Under the pieces are notes generated by a model that did no database searches, was not told the origin of the DNA, and saw nothing but the letters and a program-made list of their open reading frames with translations. Source: Leptospira inadai serovar Lyme str. 10 (GTDB taxonomy: Bacteria > Spirochaetota > Leptospiria > Leptospirales > Leptospiraceae). From it: a stretch of DNA of 64,000 bases. The DNA is taken from the NCBI RefSeq assembly GCF_000243675.2, contig NZ_AHMM02000015.1:408501-472500 (forward strand), written 5' to 3'. The translations under genes and the position numbers were made by a program. Shown piece by piece: positions 50,580-61,357 of the stretch (position 1 is the first letter of the stretch; every line of letters starts with the position of its first letter).

Positions 50580-51572
50580 ATGAATTTACGAGGATTGTCG
50601 AAGTTATCATTTGTAATCGTTCTTTCATTCATATCGAGTATCGGAACGGACTCTCTTCGTTCACAAGAAGACTCCTCTGCCAGAAAGGATTCTCCGATAG
50701 GAATCGTCGTCTATTGTTCCCTTCCGGAAAAAGAAGGTCCATATTCGAAAGTATGGGAACGAAATCTTTCACTCTGGTATAAATCTTATAAGAAAAGAAA
50801 GCAGGAGGAAGGCGGGGATTCATTTTTAATCGCATCCGTTCCAAATCTTCCGAAGAATTCTCCCGAATTGGAAAGACTTCGCCGAGAGATCGGATTTGAA
50901 ATACTGTTCCCCGGCGATCAAACCATTTCAAATAATGATAAACCGGCATCCGACAAAGTAAAAACGCCCGAAGCGATAGAAAAAGAACCTACCGGAAAGA
51001 TTCGGAAAAGCAGGAAGGCAAAAAAAGAAGTAAAACGAAAAAAGAATCCATCCGATCAAACGAACGGAAAAAGGGAAAAAAAAACGAATTCGGTTAAATC
51101 ACCGATCATCTTGCCGGTAACTGCGGTTCGTAAATCCATCGTCGACTTGACGTTCTTATTCTACTCTCCGACGGTAACTTCTTTAAAGTCCGCCGGAACT
51201 TCATCTTGGAAAGAAGAATTTCAATCCCAAATTTCCCTTGCGAAGCGGGAAGTCGATATTCATTTTTTATTAGTGCAGGATCCGACTCAATATTCGGCGG
51301 AAACTCCGAATGGAGTCGTCGCCGGAGAAATTCATTCGTTACGCCCAGTTCTTTTGGGGGACCTACCCGCAATTACTTTACTACCTTATTCACGCCCGCT
51401 TCGATTCTTTGAGGGGGAATATAGTTACGGTTGCGGAGCGAATCCGAATTCATTGGGAATAACCGTGCTGGAAGTGTTTTTCAGAAATGGGAAAATGATT
51501 CGAATTTCCGAGGAATCGTACACGTTGAATTCATCCGATTCGAATAAATCGTGGATTCTAGAATCAAACTAG
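50580..51572 (+). CDS. Hypothetical secreted protein with Lys-rich linker
   Basis: A 330-residue protein with a signal peptide (MNLRGLSKLSFVIVLSFISS, cleavage near residue 28). Two alpha/beta-looking segments (about 35-115 and 175-320) flank a very basic low-complexity linker (about 120-170, nearly all Lys, Arg, Glu, Ser, Asn). The N-terminal part, PIGIVVYCSLPEKEGPY and IGFEILFPGDQT, has no recognised motif. It starts 30 bases after the diiron gene and may be in its transcript. Function unknown. Confidence 0.6.
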   Translation: MNLRGLSKLSFVIVLSFISSIGTDSLRSQEDSSARKDSPIGIVVYCSLPEKEGPYSKVWERNLSLWYKSYKKRKQEEGGDSFLIASVPNLPKNSPELERLRREIGFEILFPGDQTISNNDKPASDKVKTPEAIEKEPTGKIRKSRKAKKEVKRKKNPSDQTNGKREKKTNSVKSPIILPVTAVRKSIVDLTFLFYSPTVTSLKSAGTSSWKEEFQSQISLAKREVDIHFLLVQDPTQYSAETPNGVVAGEIHSLRPVLLGDLPAITLLPYSRPLRFFEGEYSYGCGANPNSLGITVLEVFFRNGKMIRISEESYTLNSSDSNKSWILESN

Positions 51573-51628
51573 GCTGCCTCCTGGTACAAACGAATTTACA
51601 GATTTCATGCCCTGACTAGATTGACTCC

Positions 51629-52726
51629 ATGAGTCTCAATTGCGGCATCGTAGGACTTCCCAACGTAGGAAAATCCACGATCTTTAACGCCCTTACGAAA
51701 GCCGGGGCAGAAATGCAAAATTATCCCTTCTGTACCATCGAACCGAACAAAGGCATCGTAGAAGTTCCGGATCCGCGTCTGAATAGACTCGCCGAATTAT
51801 ACCTTCCTCAAAAAACCGTTCCCGCGATTATGGAATTCGTGGATATCGCTGGACTCGTAAAAGGAGCCAGTCAGGGAGAGGGACTTGGAAATAAATTTCT
51901 TTCCCATATTCGGGAAGTGGACGCTATCTGCCATGTGGTTAGAGCTTTTGAGGACGAAAATATCACTCATGTTCACGGAAAAATCGACCCGGTAGAGGAT
52001 GCTCAGGTGGTTACCTTAGAACTGATCTTTGCAGATCTGGAATCCGCCGAAAAGCAACAGCAAAAAATCGCCAGAAATGCAAAGGCGGGCAATAAGGAGG
52101 CGATCGAAACGACTGCCATCCTGGAGAAAATTCTCAATGTTTTAAAAGCGGGAAAGCCAGCTCGTTTGGCGGAAATCAAGCCGGAAGAACGAAAGATCGT
52201 TAAAACATTTAATCTTATTACGTCCAAGCCAGTGATGTATGTGGCAAACATCAGCGACAAGTCGGCGTCCCAAAAGGACAATCCACTTGTTTCGGCCATC
52301 AAGAAAATGGCAGAGGAAGAAGGCGCCGAAGTAGTAACGCTTTGCGGGAAATTCGAGGAAGAGATTTCCGGACTGTCAAGAAACGAGCAGCTGGAATTTC
52401 TAACCGAAATCGGAGAAACCGAAAGCGGACTTGATAGAATGATTCATTCCGCATACAAACTCTTAGGTCTCGTGACTTTCTTTACCGCCGGTGAACAGGA
52501 AGTAAGAGCTTGGACCACGGATCTTGGAAGTACCGCGCCGATCGCAGCCTCGGTTATTCATACCGATTTTGAAAAAGGATTCATTAGAGCCGAAGTAATG
52601 AAATTCGAAGACTTAGATAGAACGGGAAGTCCCGCAAAAGTAAAGGAAGAGGGCAGACTTCGTCTGGAAGGAAAAGAATACATAGTTCAAGACGGAGATG
52701 TGATCTATTTCCGGGTTAACGCGTAA
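51629..52726 (+). CDS. ychF: Ribosome-binding ATPase YchF
   Basis: A 365-residue Obg-family P-loop NTPase that binds ATP rather than GTP. Motifs: [44 protein letters not shown], the NxxE-type base motif replaced as usual in YchF, and the C-terminal TGS domain ([35 protein letters not shown]). Length and sequence are highly conserved. The convergent minus-strand regulator ends 5 bases away. Confidence 0.97.
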   Translation: MSLNCGIVGLPNVGKSTIFNALTKAGAEMQNYPFCTIEPNKGIVEVPDPRLNRLAELYLPQKTVPAIMEFVDIAGLVKGASQGEGLGNKFLSHIREVDAICHVVRAFEDENITHVHGKIDPVEDAQVVTLELIFADLESAEKQQQKIARNAKAGNKEAIETTAILEKILNVLKAGKPARLAEIKPEERKIVKTFNLITSKPVMYVANISDKSASQKDNPLVSAIKKMAEEEGAEVVTLCGKFEEEISGLSRNEQLEFLTEIGETESGLDRMIHSAYKLLGLVTFFTAGEQEVRAWTTDLGSTAPIAASVIHTDFEKGFIRAEVMKFEDLDRTGSPAKVKEEGRLRLEGKEYIVQDGDVIYFRVNA

Positions 52727-52731
52727 TTCTT

Positions 52732-54378
52732 TCAGCCAGCCTGAACCTTATCCGCAAGCATATCCTTCCGGAAGGAATTCGGATTCGTACCCGTTAATTT
52801 TTTAAATTCAAGATAAAATGCGGATCGAGAGCTAAATCCCGCTCTTGATCCGATGTCGGTCGTATTTTCCTCGGGTAATTCCATTAAAAGATTTTTAGCT
52901 TCCTCGACCCGATATTGATTGATCAAGGAAGGGAAGCTAGTCTTAAATTCGGTATTAATCAATTCTGAAAGTTGATGTATCGTAATTCCTAATTCGCGAG
53001 CCACATGCTCCTCCTTTAAAGATTTAGTGAGAAAGATTTTTTCCGATTCCAGGAGTTGCCGAATTCGCTGGACAAAATGATTGACGTCCAAGGAGGTAAG
53101 ATGCGATTTTCGCGCAGATCCCTCTCCTTCTTCTCGCCTTCGTATAATTTCCCGAGAAAGTAGGGAGACGAAAGCCGTCAAAAACGGAATGAAATACAAA
53201 ACGCCGAAAACTGCAATACGGTTGTACGGGTAAAAATCAAAATGAAAAATAGTCTTATATAAATCGAGAAGAAGAAAAATTCCCCAAACGGAAATAAAGA
53301 ACAAATCGTACACGGATCGAGGTCGTACGAAAGATATATGCGTTTTGCCGAAATACAGTATCATTAAACCGTAATTTGCTACCAATACGAGAATCCTATG
53401 GTCGTACCAGAATTGATATAAAGGAATTAATGGGTATAAGATTCCGGTTAAGCATACGATCCAAAATAAAGGAGATCTATAAACGCTCCCATTATCCTCC
53501 CGATCCCAAGCCGCTAAATAAAGAAAGAATGCGATATGAGTTATGCATAGGAATAAGAAATAATTATGCCGAAAGAGGTTATTTGCATTTCCCACAATCG
53601 AAGCAAATTCCTTTCCATGCAGGAAATATAAAGTAGCTGCCAGGGAAAATAAGTGAAACGGCAAAGCTAAAAAAAGAGGCTTTCGGGTTTTAAAAAAATG
53701 GAACCCGTTATAGCCCAAAGACAAAAGCAGCACGAATCCCATCGTGACAAAAATCACGGATCGTAGTCTAACGACCACCATGTAATCCTCTTCGGGAAGC
53801 AAACGAACCGGATAATTGATATCCTCATTGGAGAGAACATATAAATAAAAAGTTCGCTCTTCTTGCGGCTGTAGGCGTATGTTAAAGTGCGGCAGAGGGG
53901 AGATCAGATCGTTCCAGAGCGGATCAATATCGTATCCCGCAAAGCCTGCCTCGAATTTACCGTTACTATCAAGGGAGCAGAGTTCGGCATCAGGTACGTT
54001 CAACCAACCAAGGGCCAGAGTTCTAAAAATCGCCTCTTCTCCGGTATTAACCAACCGAAATCTCAGCCAATTTCCCGTCGGATTTCTTTTGACTCTCACG
54101 ACTTCCGAGCTATTATGATGCCATTCCATACGACTGAGAGTCTCAATTGTTTCGACCTTACAATGCCGAAACTGAAATCCCCGGTATCTATATTCGATTT
54201 TAGAACTAATATTTTCCGTCGGGGAGCTCAATTTTAATAGAACAGTTTCCGCTCCTTTGATTACCGGATTCGGCAGGAGCGGGTCGGTCAAGAAAGTCGT
54301 CATAAAGAAAAGTAGAAAAGAGATCCATAACGTAGTATGCCCAAGGTCCCTTCGCCTCCTTTCTCTTTTCCAATTCAC
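52732..54378 (-). CDS. 7TM-DISM sensor with AraC-type DNA-binding domain
   Basis: A 548-residue membrane regulator. After one N-terminal hydrophobic stretch comes a periplasmic jelly-roll-like domain (about 60-195, GNWLRFRLVNTGEEAIFRTL; LQPQEERTFYLYVLS), then a block of seven hydrophobic helices (about 205-410), the 7TMR-DISM layout. The C-terminal 100 residues form an AraC HTH (LTKSLKEEHVARELGITIHQLSELIN...IGSRAGFSSRSAFYLEFKKLTGTNP). It would bind DNA from the membrane. The GTG start faces the sbtA promoter region, so it is the likely regulator of the adjacent transport genes. Confidence 0.85.
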   Translation of the reverse strand: MNWKRERRRRDLGHTTLWISFLLFFMTTFLTDPLLPNPVIKGAETVLLKLSSPTENISSKIEYRYRGFQFRHCKVETIETLSRMEWHHNSSEVVRVKRNPTGNWLRFRLVNTGEEAIFRTLALGWLNVPDAELCSLDSNGKFEAGFAGYDIDPLWNDLISPLPHFNIRLQPQEERTFYLYVLSNEDINYPVRLLPEEDYMVVVRLRSVIFVTMGFVLLLSLGYNGFHFFKTRKPLFLALPFHLFSLAATLYFLHGKEFASIVGNANNLFRHNYFLFLCITHIAFFLYLAAWDREDNGSVYRSPLFWIVCLTGILYPLIPLYQFWYDHRILVLVANYGLMILYFGKTHISFVRPRSVYDLFFISVWGIFLLLDLYKTIFHFDFYPYNRIAVFGVLYFIPFLTAFVSLLSREIIRRREEGEGSARKSHLTSLDVNHFVQRIRQLLESEKIFLTKSLKEEHVARELGITIHQLSELINTEFKTSFPSLINQYRVEEAKNLLMELPEENTTDIGSRAGFSSRSAFYLEFKKLTGTNPNSFRKDMLADKVQAG

Positions 54379-54425
54379 GTTTTTACAGTCTTCCTTACTT
54401 TCGCTCTATGTCAGGCTATCTTAAT

Positions 54426-54547
54426 TTGCTACTAGGAACAGTAAAAAGTATAAGCAATTATCTTTCCCAGTCATTCCATTTTTTAATTTTAGGACCTTCT
54501 CAAAAGGATTGATTTTTGTCCGGAATTAGGATTCCGGGCCGTTTTTT
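54426..54547 (+). ncRNA. Candidate small RNA with promoter and terminator
   Basis: TTGCTA (54426-54431), a 17-base spacer and TATAAG (54449-54454) form a good sigma-70-type promoter; transcription would begin near 54461. An 7-base perfect stem CCGGAAT/ATTCCGG (54520-54537, loop TAGG) with T6 at 54542-54547 would end it, giving an RNA of about 87 bases. The RNA also holds a small CCTT/AAGG hairpin. No open reading frame of note is inside. Confidence 0.4.
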
Positions 54548-54739
54548 CTTAATCTATCCATAATTATAATCTTGGAATATATAATTTTATGGTAAGGAGT
54601 GGTTGTCATAGTTCCTACAACCCATTGGCTCATCCCATCCATCCTTTTAGGATGCCTTCCGATCCTTAAAAATTGTGCTTCATGAGTTAAAAACCACTCA
54701 AATCTCAGGCTCACATTACTCTGCTACTTGAATATTTCC

Positions 54740-54757
54740 GACAAATTGACATTTGTC
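54740..54757. promoter_or_regulatory. Perfect 7-4-7 inverted repeat upstream of sbtA
   Basis: GACAAAT and ATTTGTC frame the centre TGAC, so the repeat contains a TTGACA hexamer (54746-54751). It has the size of an operator or a promoter/operator overlap. No -10 hexamer is found at 17 bases, so it is more likely a protein-binding site than a -35. Confidence 0.4.
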
Positions 54758-54768
54758 ATTTAAAAAAA

Positions 54769-54796
54769 GGGCAAATTGCTGGTTATTGCAGCGCCC
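54769..54796 (+). other. Hairpin in the sbtA upstream region
   Basis: GGGC (54769-54772) / GCCC (54793-54796) with inner GCTG/CAGC (54778-54781, 54789-54792) and a 7-base loop. A second hairpin, CCAAATT/AAGTTTGG-like, lies at 54853-54870. The region 54550-54890 is otherwise AT-rich and carries no supported gene. Confidence 0.35.
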
Positions 54797-54892
54797 ACTC
54801 AAATACGCTGAAATAACTTTCATTTTTTACTATTTAAGATTTTTTTTGATGTCCAAATTTATAAGTTTGGAAGGTCATGTAATACATAATCC

Positions 54893-54969
54893 TTCTCGGG
54901 TGAGGGGGAAATCGATAGAGCGGGGAGTGAAACCTCTGCAAATATTCGGCCTCTAAAATTACCCGAGAA
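54893..54969 (+). promoter_or_regulatory. Structured 5' leader of sbtA (possible riboswitch)
   Basis: TTCTCGGGT (54893-54901) and ACCCGAGAA (54961-54969) form a perfect 9-base closing stem around 59 bases. Inside, TAGAG (54916-54920) can pair with CTCTA (54951-54955) and GCGGGG with CCTCTGC-type bases form a third helix. The closing stem ends 5 bases before the AAGGAG Shine-Dalgarno of sbtA, the place for a translational riboswitch. No known riboswitch consensus was recognised. Confidence 0.45.
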
Positions 54970-54984
54970 TTCAAAGGAGATTTT

Positions 54985-55968
54985 ATGGATTTTCATGCCG
55001 TTATAGAGAACATCCTTAACCCCCCGGTATTGTTTTTCTTCCTGGGTATGGGAGCGGTTCTTTTTAAATCGGATCTAGTAATTCCGGATCAGATTGGAAA
55101 GTTCTTCTCGATGTTTTTGCTGTTCTCAATCGGGTTCAAGGGTGGACATGAGCTGTATAAAACCCCGTTTACTCAGGAGCATTTCTTCGTTCTCCTCGGG
55201 TGTTCTTTTATGGCGACCCTAGTTCCGATTTATGCGTATTACATCTTAAAAATTAAGCTGGACCGTCCGAACGCTGCCGCATTAGCGGGATCTTTCGGTT
55301 CGATTAGCGCTGTTACCTTCGTTACCGCGGGCGCGTTCCTGCACAACGTTGGCCAGGAATTTGGAGGATTTATCGTCGCAGGAATGGCGTTGATGGAGTC
55401 TCCCGCAATCGTTATCGCAGTTTTATTGGATAGAATAGGACGCACAAAAGCTGAGGGCGCGGGAAAAAACGGATTCTCTTGGAAACATTTACTTCATGAA
55501 GCTTTCTTCGGGTATTCCATTTATTTATTGTTAGGCGCCTTATTCGTGGGTTACTTTACCGGAGAATCCGGATGGAAGAAAGAATCACCGTTCTCCGAAA
55601 ATTTATTCCAAGGAATCTTAACTCTGTTCCTACTTGATATGGGAATTTCCGCCGCAAAACGATTCAAAGAACTAACTCATGTCGGTTCTTTCTTGATTCT
55701 TGCAACGTTGATTATCATGGCAATCAACGTATCTTTAGGTATAGTTCTCGTTAAAATTATCGGAATGCCTTTAGGCGACGCATTCATGTTCGTCATACTA
55801 TGCGCTTCCGCCTCTTACATTGCAGTTCCTGCAGCAATGAAAGGATCGATTCCGGATGCAAACCCGAGTATTTATCTCACAGTTGCACTATCGATCGTTT
55901 TCCCGATTAATATTATCGCGGGCATCCCTCTTTACTATTACCTAGTGAAGACGGTCCTCGGAGTATAA
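54985..55968 (+). CDS. sbtA: SbtA-type sodium-dependent bicarbonate permease
   Basis: A 327-residue inner-membrane transporter with about ten hydrophobic segments in two inverted repeats. NILNPPVLFFFLGMGAVLFKSDL and FLLFSIGFKGGHEL are the signature of SbtA/DUF897, the Na+/HCO3- symporters known from cyanobacteria; SFGSISAVTFVTAG and CASASYIAVPAAMKGSIPDANPSIYL are the matching repeat cores. The regulatory partner SbtB is not in the window. A good Shine-Dalgarno (AAAGGAG) precedes the ATG and a structured leader precedes that. Substrate is inferred by family. Confidence 0.88.
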   Translation: MDFHAVIENILNPPVLFFFLGMGAVLFKSDLVIPDQIGKFFSMFLLFSIGFKGGHELYKTPFTQEHFFVLLGCSFMATLVPIYAYYILKIKLDRPNAAALAGSFGSISAVTFVTAGAFLHNVGQEFGGFIVAGMALMESPAIVIAVLLDRIGRTKAEGAGKNGFSWKHLLHEAFFGYSIYLLLGALFVGYFTGESGWKKESPFSENLFQGILTLFLLDMGISAAKRFKELTHVGSFLILATLIIMAINVSLGIVLVKIIGMPLGDAFMFVILCASASYIAVPAAMKGSIPDANPSIYLTVALSIVFPINIIAGIPLYYYLVKTVLGV

Positions 55969-56034
55969 CGGACTTAAGTGATTATCTTTAAACAAGATAG
56001 ATAGAGATTAAAGATAAAGAAATGAAGCGACCTT

Positions 56035-56057
56035 CCGGCTTCGCTTAGCGAAGCCGG
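56035..56057. terminator. GC-rich hairpin after sbtA
   Basis: CCGGCTTCGC (56035-56044) and GCGAAGCCGG (56048-56057) form a perfect 10-base stem with loop TTA, 67 bases after the sbtA stop. There is no T run, so it is either a weak terminator or an mRNA-end stabiliser that allows partial readthrough to the porin gene. Confidence 0.5.
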
Positions 56058-56176
56058 ATTCAGCGCCAATGTATTTAACAAGGTGCGCGAGTTCCGTCAT
56101 TTTTAAAAACAATGGACGGGAGTGATAAGTAAGTCCGGAAGGAAAATCCGGTAAAAATGAAACTCGGAGGAAGCAA

Positions 56177-58150
56177 ATGAAAGTTCCCAACTTCGCAAAA
56201 AATAAATCGATTCAATTTTCAAAAAACGTTATTATCTTTCTAACCGTTACTACCGTCGTATCTGGGGTTTTTGGACAAGAAAAACCGGCCACTACGGTAA
56301 CACCCGACCATTCCACGCCTGCAACTGGAACTCCTACTCAAACCGCCGCCAATTCGGATGACGAAACATATGTTTCACCGATGAAAGCTGGAGGTTTAAC
56401 CGGAGATTATAACAGGGCTATCTTTCTCGATCCGGAATTAGGAAAAAAATTCCTGAATCGGAAAAAGGCCTGGTTAAACGACTGGATCCGCGTTGGAGCG
56501 TATATACGTCCTCGATATGAAGATCGGGAAAACCTTTCGTTCGATAGGGCGAATAAAGGTGATACCTCCAGAATCATGCAGACAACCCAACTCTTTTTCA
56601 TTTTCGATCCTAGTCCTTATTTTTCGATGAAAGTAAACATTCAGGATGCGAGAGTTTGGGGAGGAGAAACGCCTGCCGCAGTGGGTGACACGCGGGCAAA
56701 CACATTTGCAAGTACCGGTACGACAGTAGTTCCGGGACAACCCTCGAATAATACTGCCGGGCAGACTTCCATTCGTGAAGCCTGGTTTATGATTAAAAAA
56801 CTGCCTATGAATGCGAAGGTTCAAATCGGTCGTCAAATTCCTTCTTATGGAGATCAACGAATGATAGGCGGGGCCAACTGGACGATTAACGGTCTTTCTT
56901 ACGATGGAGCACGAGTCATGTTCGATCAAGACTGGTTCAACGTTCATCTTTTTGGCTATAAGTTAGTCTCCAATGCAAACGGGGTAAATAGCGTCTTATC
57001 TGCGAATGCTCCCATCACCTATACCGACCCTGTGACAGGAAAAACGGTAACGAATCAGGGGCAGCCTGACCAGTATTTAGTCGGAACTTATAATACCGTA
57101 AAAGCAAAAGATTGGTTCTTAGTGGATATTTATTCCTTAGGAGTATTAACTCACAAGACGCCTATTTCGCCGGCGGGCACGTTGACCGTTCCTTCAGCAG
57201 CGGGAGCCGATCTAACGCCTAATGCTTGGAATAAGCAGCAGAATAATCTAATCACTACCGGATTCAGAATTTCCAATCGGACTGCAAATAACAACCTTCC
57301 TGCCGCAGGACCTTGGGGAGGATGGGATTGGACATTGGAGAGCGCATGGCAGTCGGGAGCAACCGGCGTTAGAGTCGATAACTTGGTCGCAGGCCAGGAT
57401 GTGACTCTTCCTTTAACCGTTAACGGAGTCACTTATAACGGCAGCGTTGCGGGTACGAAGAATCAGAAGTATTCCGGTGAATTTTTGGTTTTACAAACCG
57501 GATACACATTCTTTGAAAAGTTACGTTTCGGTGTTCAATATCAGTATGCTTCCGGAAATCACAATCGCGCGAGCGCAAGCAGTTCGACGTTCCAAACCAT
57601 CGCGAATCCTCGGTTCGGAGTAATTCCGTATTTCAATAACGTTGCTGGGTTATCCGAGAATATTGATACGAAGAACTTAATCAGTAAATCGGTCCATGTA
57701 TCCTATAAATCGAACGAATACGGAACCTTCTTTGTGTCCTACTTCGTAAACGACAAAGCTCAGGTTCAGGACGCTTGGTATGCGATTAACGGGACGGCGA
57801 ACACAGGCTTTAGCACCGAAGCGAATACCGGCGTAACGAATGCCAATGGACAAACGGTTTACACTCTAGGAAAGCTAGGAAAGAATATATATAACGAATT
57901 CGATATCGCTTGGATGTATATGTTAAACGACTATGTTTCTCTCTGGATCGGAGCTGGATTCCTTTCCGCAGGAAATGCGGTTAAAAATCAGAGAAACGCA
58001 CTCTATACATATACTGTCGCGAGCGACGGATCGATTTCGCTTACTTCGACGGCGGTTTTAAATCATTTAAACACTCCGTCGGTTTACGGTCCTGCAGGTG
58101 CAGCGTCTCAGGCGAGGATGTTCTACATGCAGTTTAATGCGGCGTTCTAA
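56177..58150 (+). CDS. Outer-membrane beta-barrel porin (alginate-export-like)
   Basis: A 657-residue exported protein. A signal peptide (to about VSGVFGQ, residue 35) is followed by a Thr/Pro-rich linker, then a beta-barrel: alternating aromatic strands such as WIRVGAYIRPRYEDRENLSF, TQLFFIFDPSPYFSMKVNIQDARVWGG, AWFMIKKLPMNAKVQIGRQIPSYGDQRM, ending in the aromatic residue of MQFNAAF, typical for outer-membrane proteins. The middle matches the alginate-export (AlgE-like) barrel pattern. AGGAAG precedes the start. The complex genes follow 16 bases later, so it is probably in the same operon. Confidence 0.82.
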   Translation: MKVPNFAKNKSIQFSKNVIIFLTVTTVVSGVFGQEKPATTVTPDHSTPATGTPTQTAANSDDETYVSPMKAGGLTGDYNRAIFLDPELGKKFLNRKKAWLNDWIRVGAYIRPRYEDRENLSFDRANKGDTSRIMQTTQLFFIFDPSPYFSMKVNIQDARVWGGETPAAVGDTRANTFASTGTTVVPGQPSNNTAGQTSIREAWFMIKKLPMNAKVQIGRQIPSYGDQRMIGGANWTINGLSYDGARVMFDQDWFNVHLFGYKLVSNANGVNSVLSANAPITYTDPVTGKTVTNQGQPDQYLVGTYNTVKAKDWFLVDIYSLGVLTHKTPISPAGTLTVPSAAGADLTPNAWNKQQNNLITTGFRISNRTANNNLPAAGPWGGWDWTLESAWQSGATGVRVDNLVAGQDVTLPLTVNGVTYNGSVAGTKNQKYSGEFLVLQTGYTFFEKLRFGVQYQYASGNHNRASASSSTFQTIANPRFGVIPYFNNVAGLSENIDTKNLISKSVHVSYKSNEYGTFFVSYFVNDKAQVQDAWYAINGTANTGFSTEANTGVTNANGQTVYTLGKLGKNIYNEFDIAWMYMLNDYVSLWIGAGFLSAGNAVKNQRNALYTYTVASDGSISLTSTAVLNHLNTPSVYGPAGAASQARMFYMQFNAAF

Positions 58151-58166
58151 TTGAATTAGGAGCAAT

Positions 58167-59888
<1,722 letters not shown>

Positions 59889-60745
59889 TCCGCATTATCT
59901 CCTTCCTCCTACTTCCATTTCTTTGCGGAGGAATCATTCAGAAAATCCGCGCTTATGGACAAGGAAGGAGGGGAGCTCCGGTCTTACAGATCTTATACGA
60001 TACCGTTCGGATGATCCGCAAATATCCGATCGACGGACCGTTTTCCGGCTTCTTTACGGAAAGTGCCGCGATATTCGCGTTTACTTTCGGGGTGGCGCTT
60101 TGGTCTCTCATCACGTTCGAATGGGCTTCACTTTTGCTCGTCCCGTTTTTAATCGGGATGATTCGATTCGCGACGGTCTCTTACGCGGTTGAAAACGGAA
60201 CTTCTTTCGGAGGAATGGGAGCCGCGAGAGAAACCCTTTTATACGTTTTGGCGGAACCGATTCTCATTTTGGTTTTAGTCGTCTTCGAGTCCAACTTGGT
60301 CTTTCAGGCGAATTTTGCGAACCTCTCGTTCGGAATTCTCTTCTTCTTCGGAGCATTGTTAATCGTACTGTCGGATCTTGCAAAACCTCCTTTCGATGAT
60401 CCTCGCACTCACTTGGAACTTACCATGGTGCACGAAGCGATGCTTTTAGAAGCTTCCGGAAGAACGAGGGCTCTTTTTGAATTGGCTCATCAGCTTAAGA
60501 CGGCGTCGTTACTTCTTCTTCTTACAAAGCTCGGTTTGGAACATATAGAAATTTTCCTGAACTTGATTTCGAGTCCTTTGATACGGGAGCTTACCGCGAC
60601 CGGTGGAGCTTTGTTTCTATCGGCTTTGATCGGTTATTGGGAATCGAATAGTACTCGTAGAAAATGGGTTTGGATTCCAGAACTTCTGGGATTGAACTTC
60701 ATCTTCATGTTGATCTTGGGCATATTGCTCAAGCTAGGATAAACC

Positions 60746-61357
60746 ATGGCGACAGATTTTAGTTACCTTATTATTCTTTTAACAGGAGTGGTTGCACTCC
60801 TGGAAAACCGTTTAAAGCGACTCGTAATACTCATCGGAATTCAGGGATTTTTATTATTAATTCCGTTGTATCAGGAAGAAGGCGGGGATACTTTCCATTC
60901 AGTATTTTTAGCTTTGATGGTGGTCGTATTTAAAGGATTATTAACGCCTGCGATTCTGTATTGGACTGCAAGAAGAACGAATTCCGCAGAATCCACATAT
61001 CCTAAAGTAGGGTACCTACCGACGTTAGCTCTTTTGTTCGCAGGAGCCGCGATCAGTTATACTTTCATGGGAATGATCTCGAACTTCTTCGGAAAGAGTC
61101 ATCAATATGCGTTTCTATTCGTTTTATTACTCATCTATGTAGGTATCGTGGGATTCGTAGTAAGACGGAATTGGTTTGGAGTGTTTGCCTGCTTCAGTAT
61201 TTTTGAAAACGGAACCTTCCTACTTACGTTGATCTTAAAATCGGGAGTTCCTATCGGTAGCGAATTCGGCTCCTTCATCGATGCGGTTCTGATTATCGGA
61301 GCCGGCGCCGCCTTACGAATCAACAGCGAGAAAGGAAAGGAGGAAACATCCGCATGA
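60746..61357 (+). CDS. hyfE: Hydrogenase-4/Ehr subunit E-like (HyfE)
   Basis: A 203-residue membrane protein with about six hydrophobic segments, corresponding to HyfE (NuoK-like part plus extra helices). VALLENRLKRLVILIGIQGFLLLIP opens it and ARNTLFG-type ending is replaced by FGVFACFSIFENGTFLLTLI, with the conserved Glu in FENG. Start ATG 3 bases after hyfC; it overlaps the next gene by 4 bases. Confidence 0.82.
   Translation: MATDFSYLIILLTGVVALLENRLKRLVILIGIQGFLLLIPLYQEEGGDTFHSVFLALMVVVFKGLLTPAILYWTARRTNSAESTYPKVGYLPTLALLFAGAAISYTFMGMISNFFGKSHQYAFLFVLLLIYVGIVGFVVRRNWFGVFACFSIFENGTFLLTLILKSGVPIGSEFGSFIDAVLIIGAGAALRINSEKGKEETSA

Noticed and set aside
54753..54956. 67-codon open frame in front of sbtA
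   Set aside because: It lies across the structured leader, has low-complexity start and no ribosome binding site.
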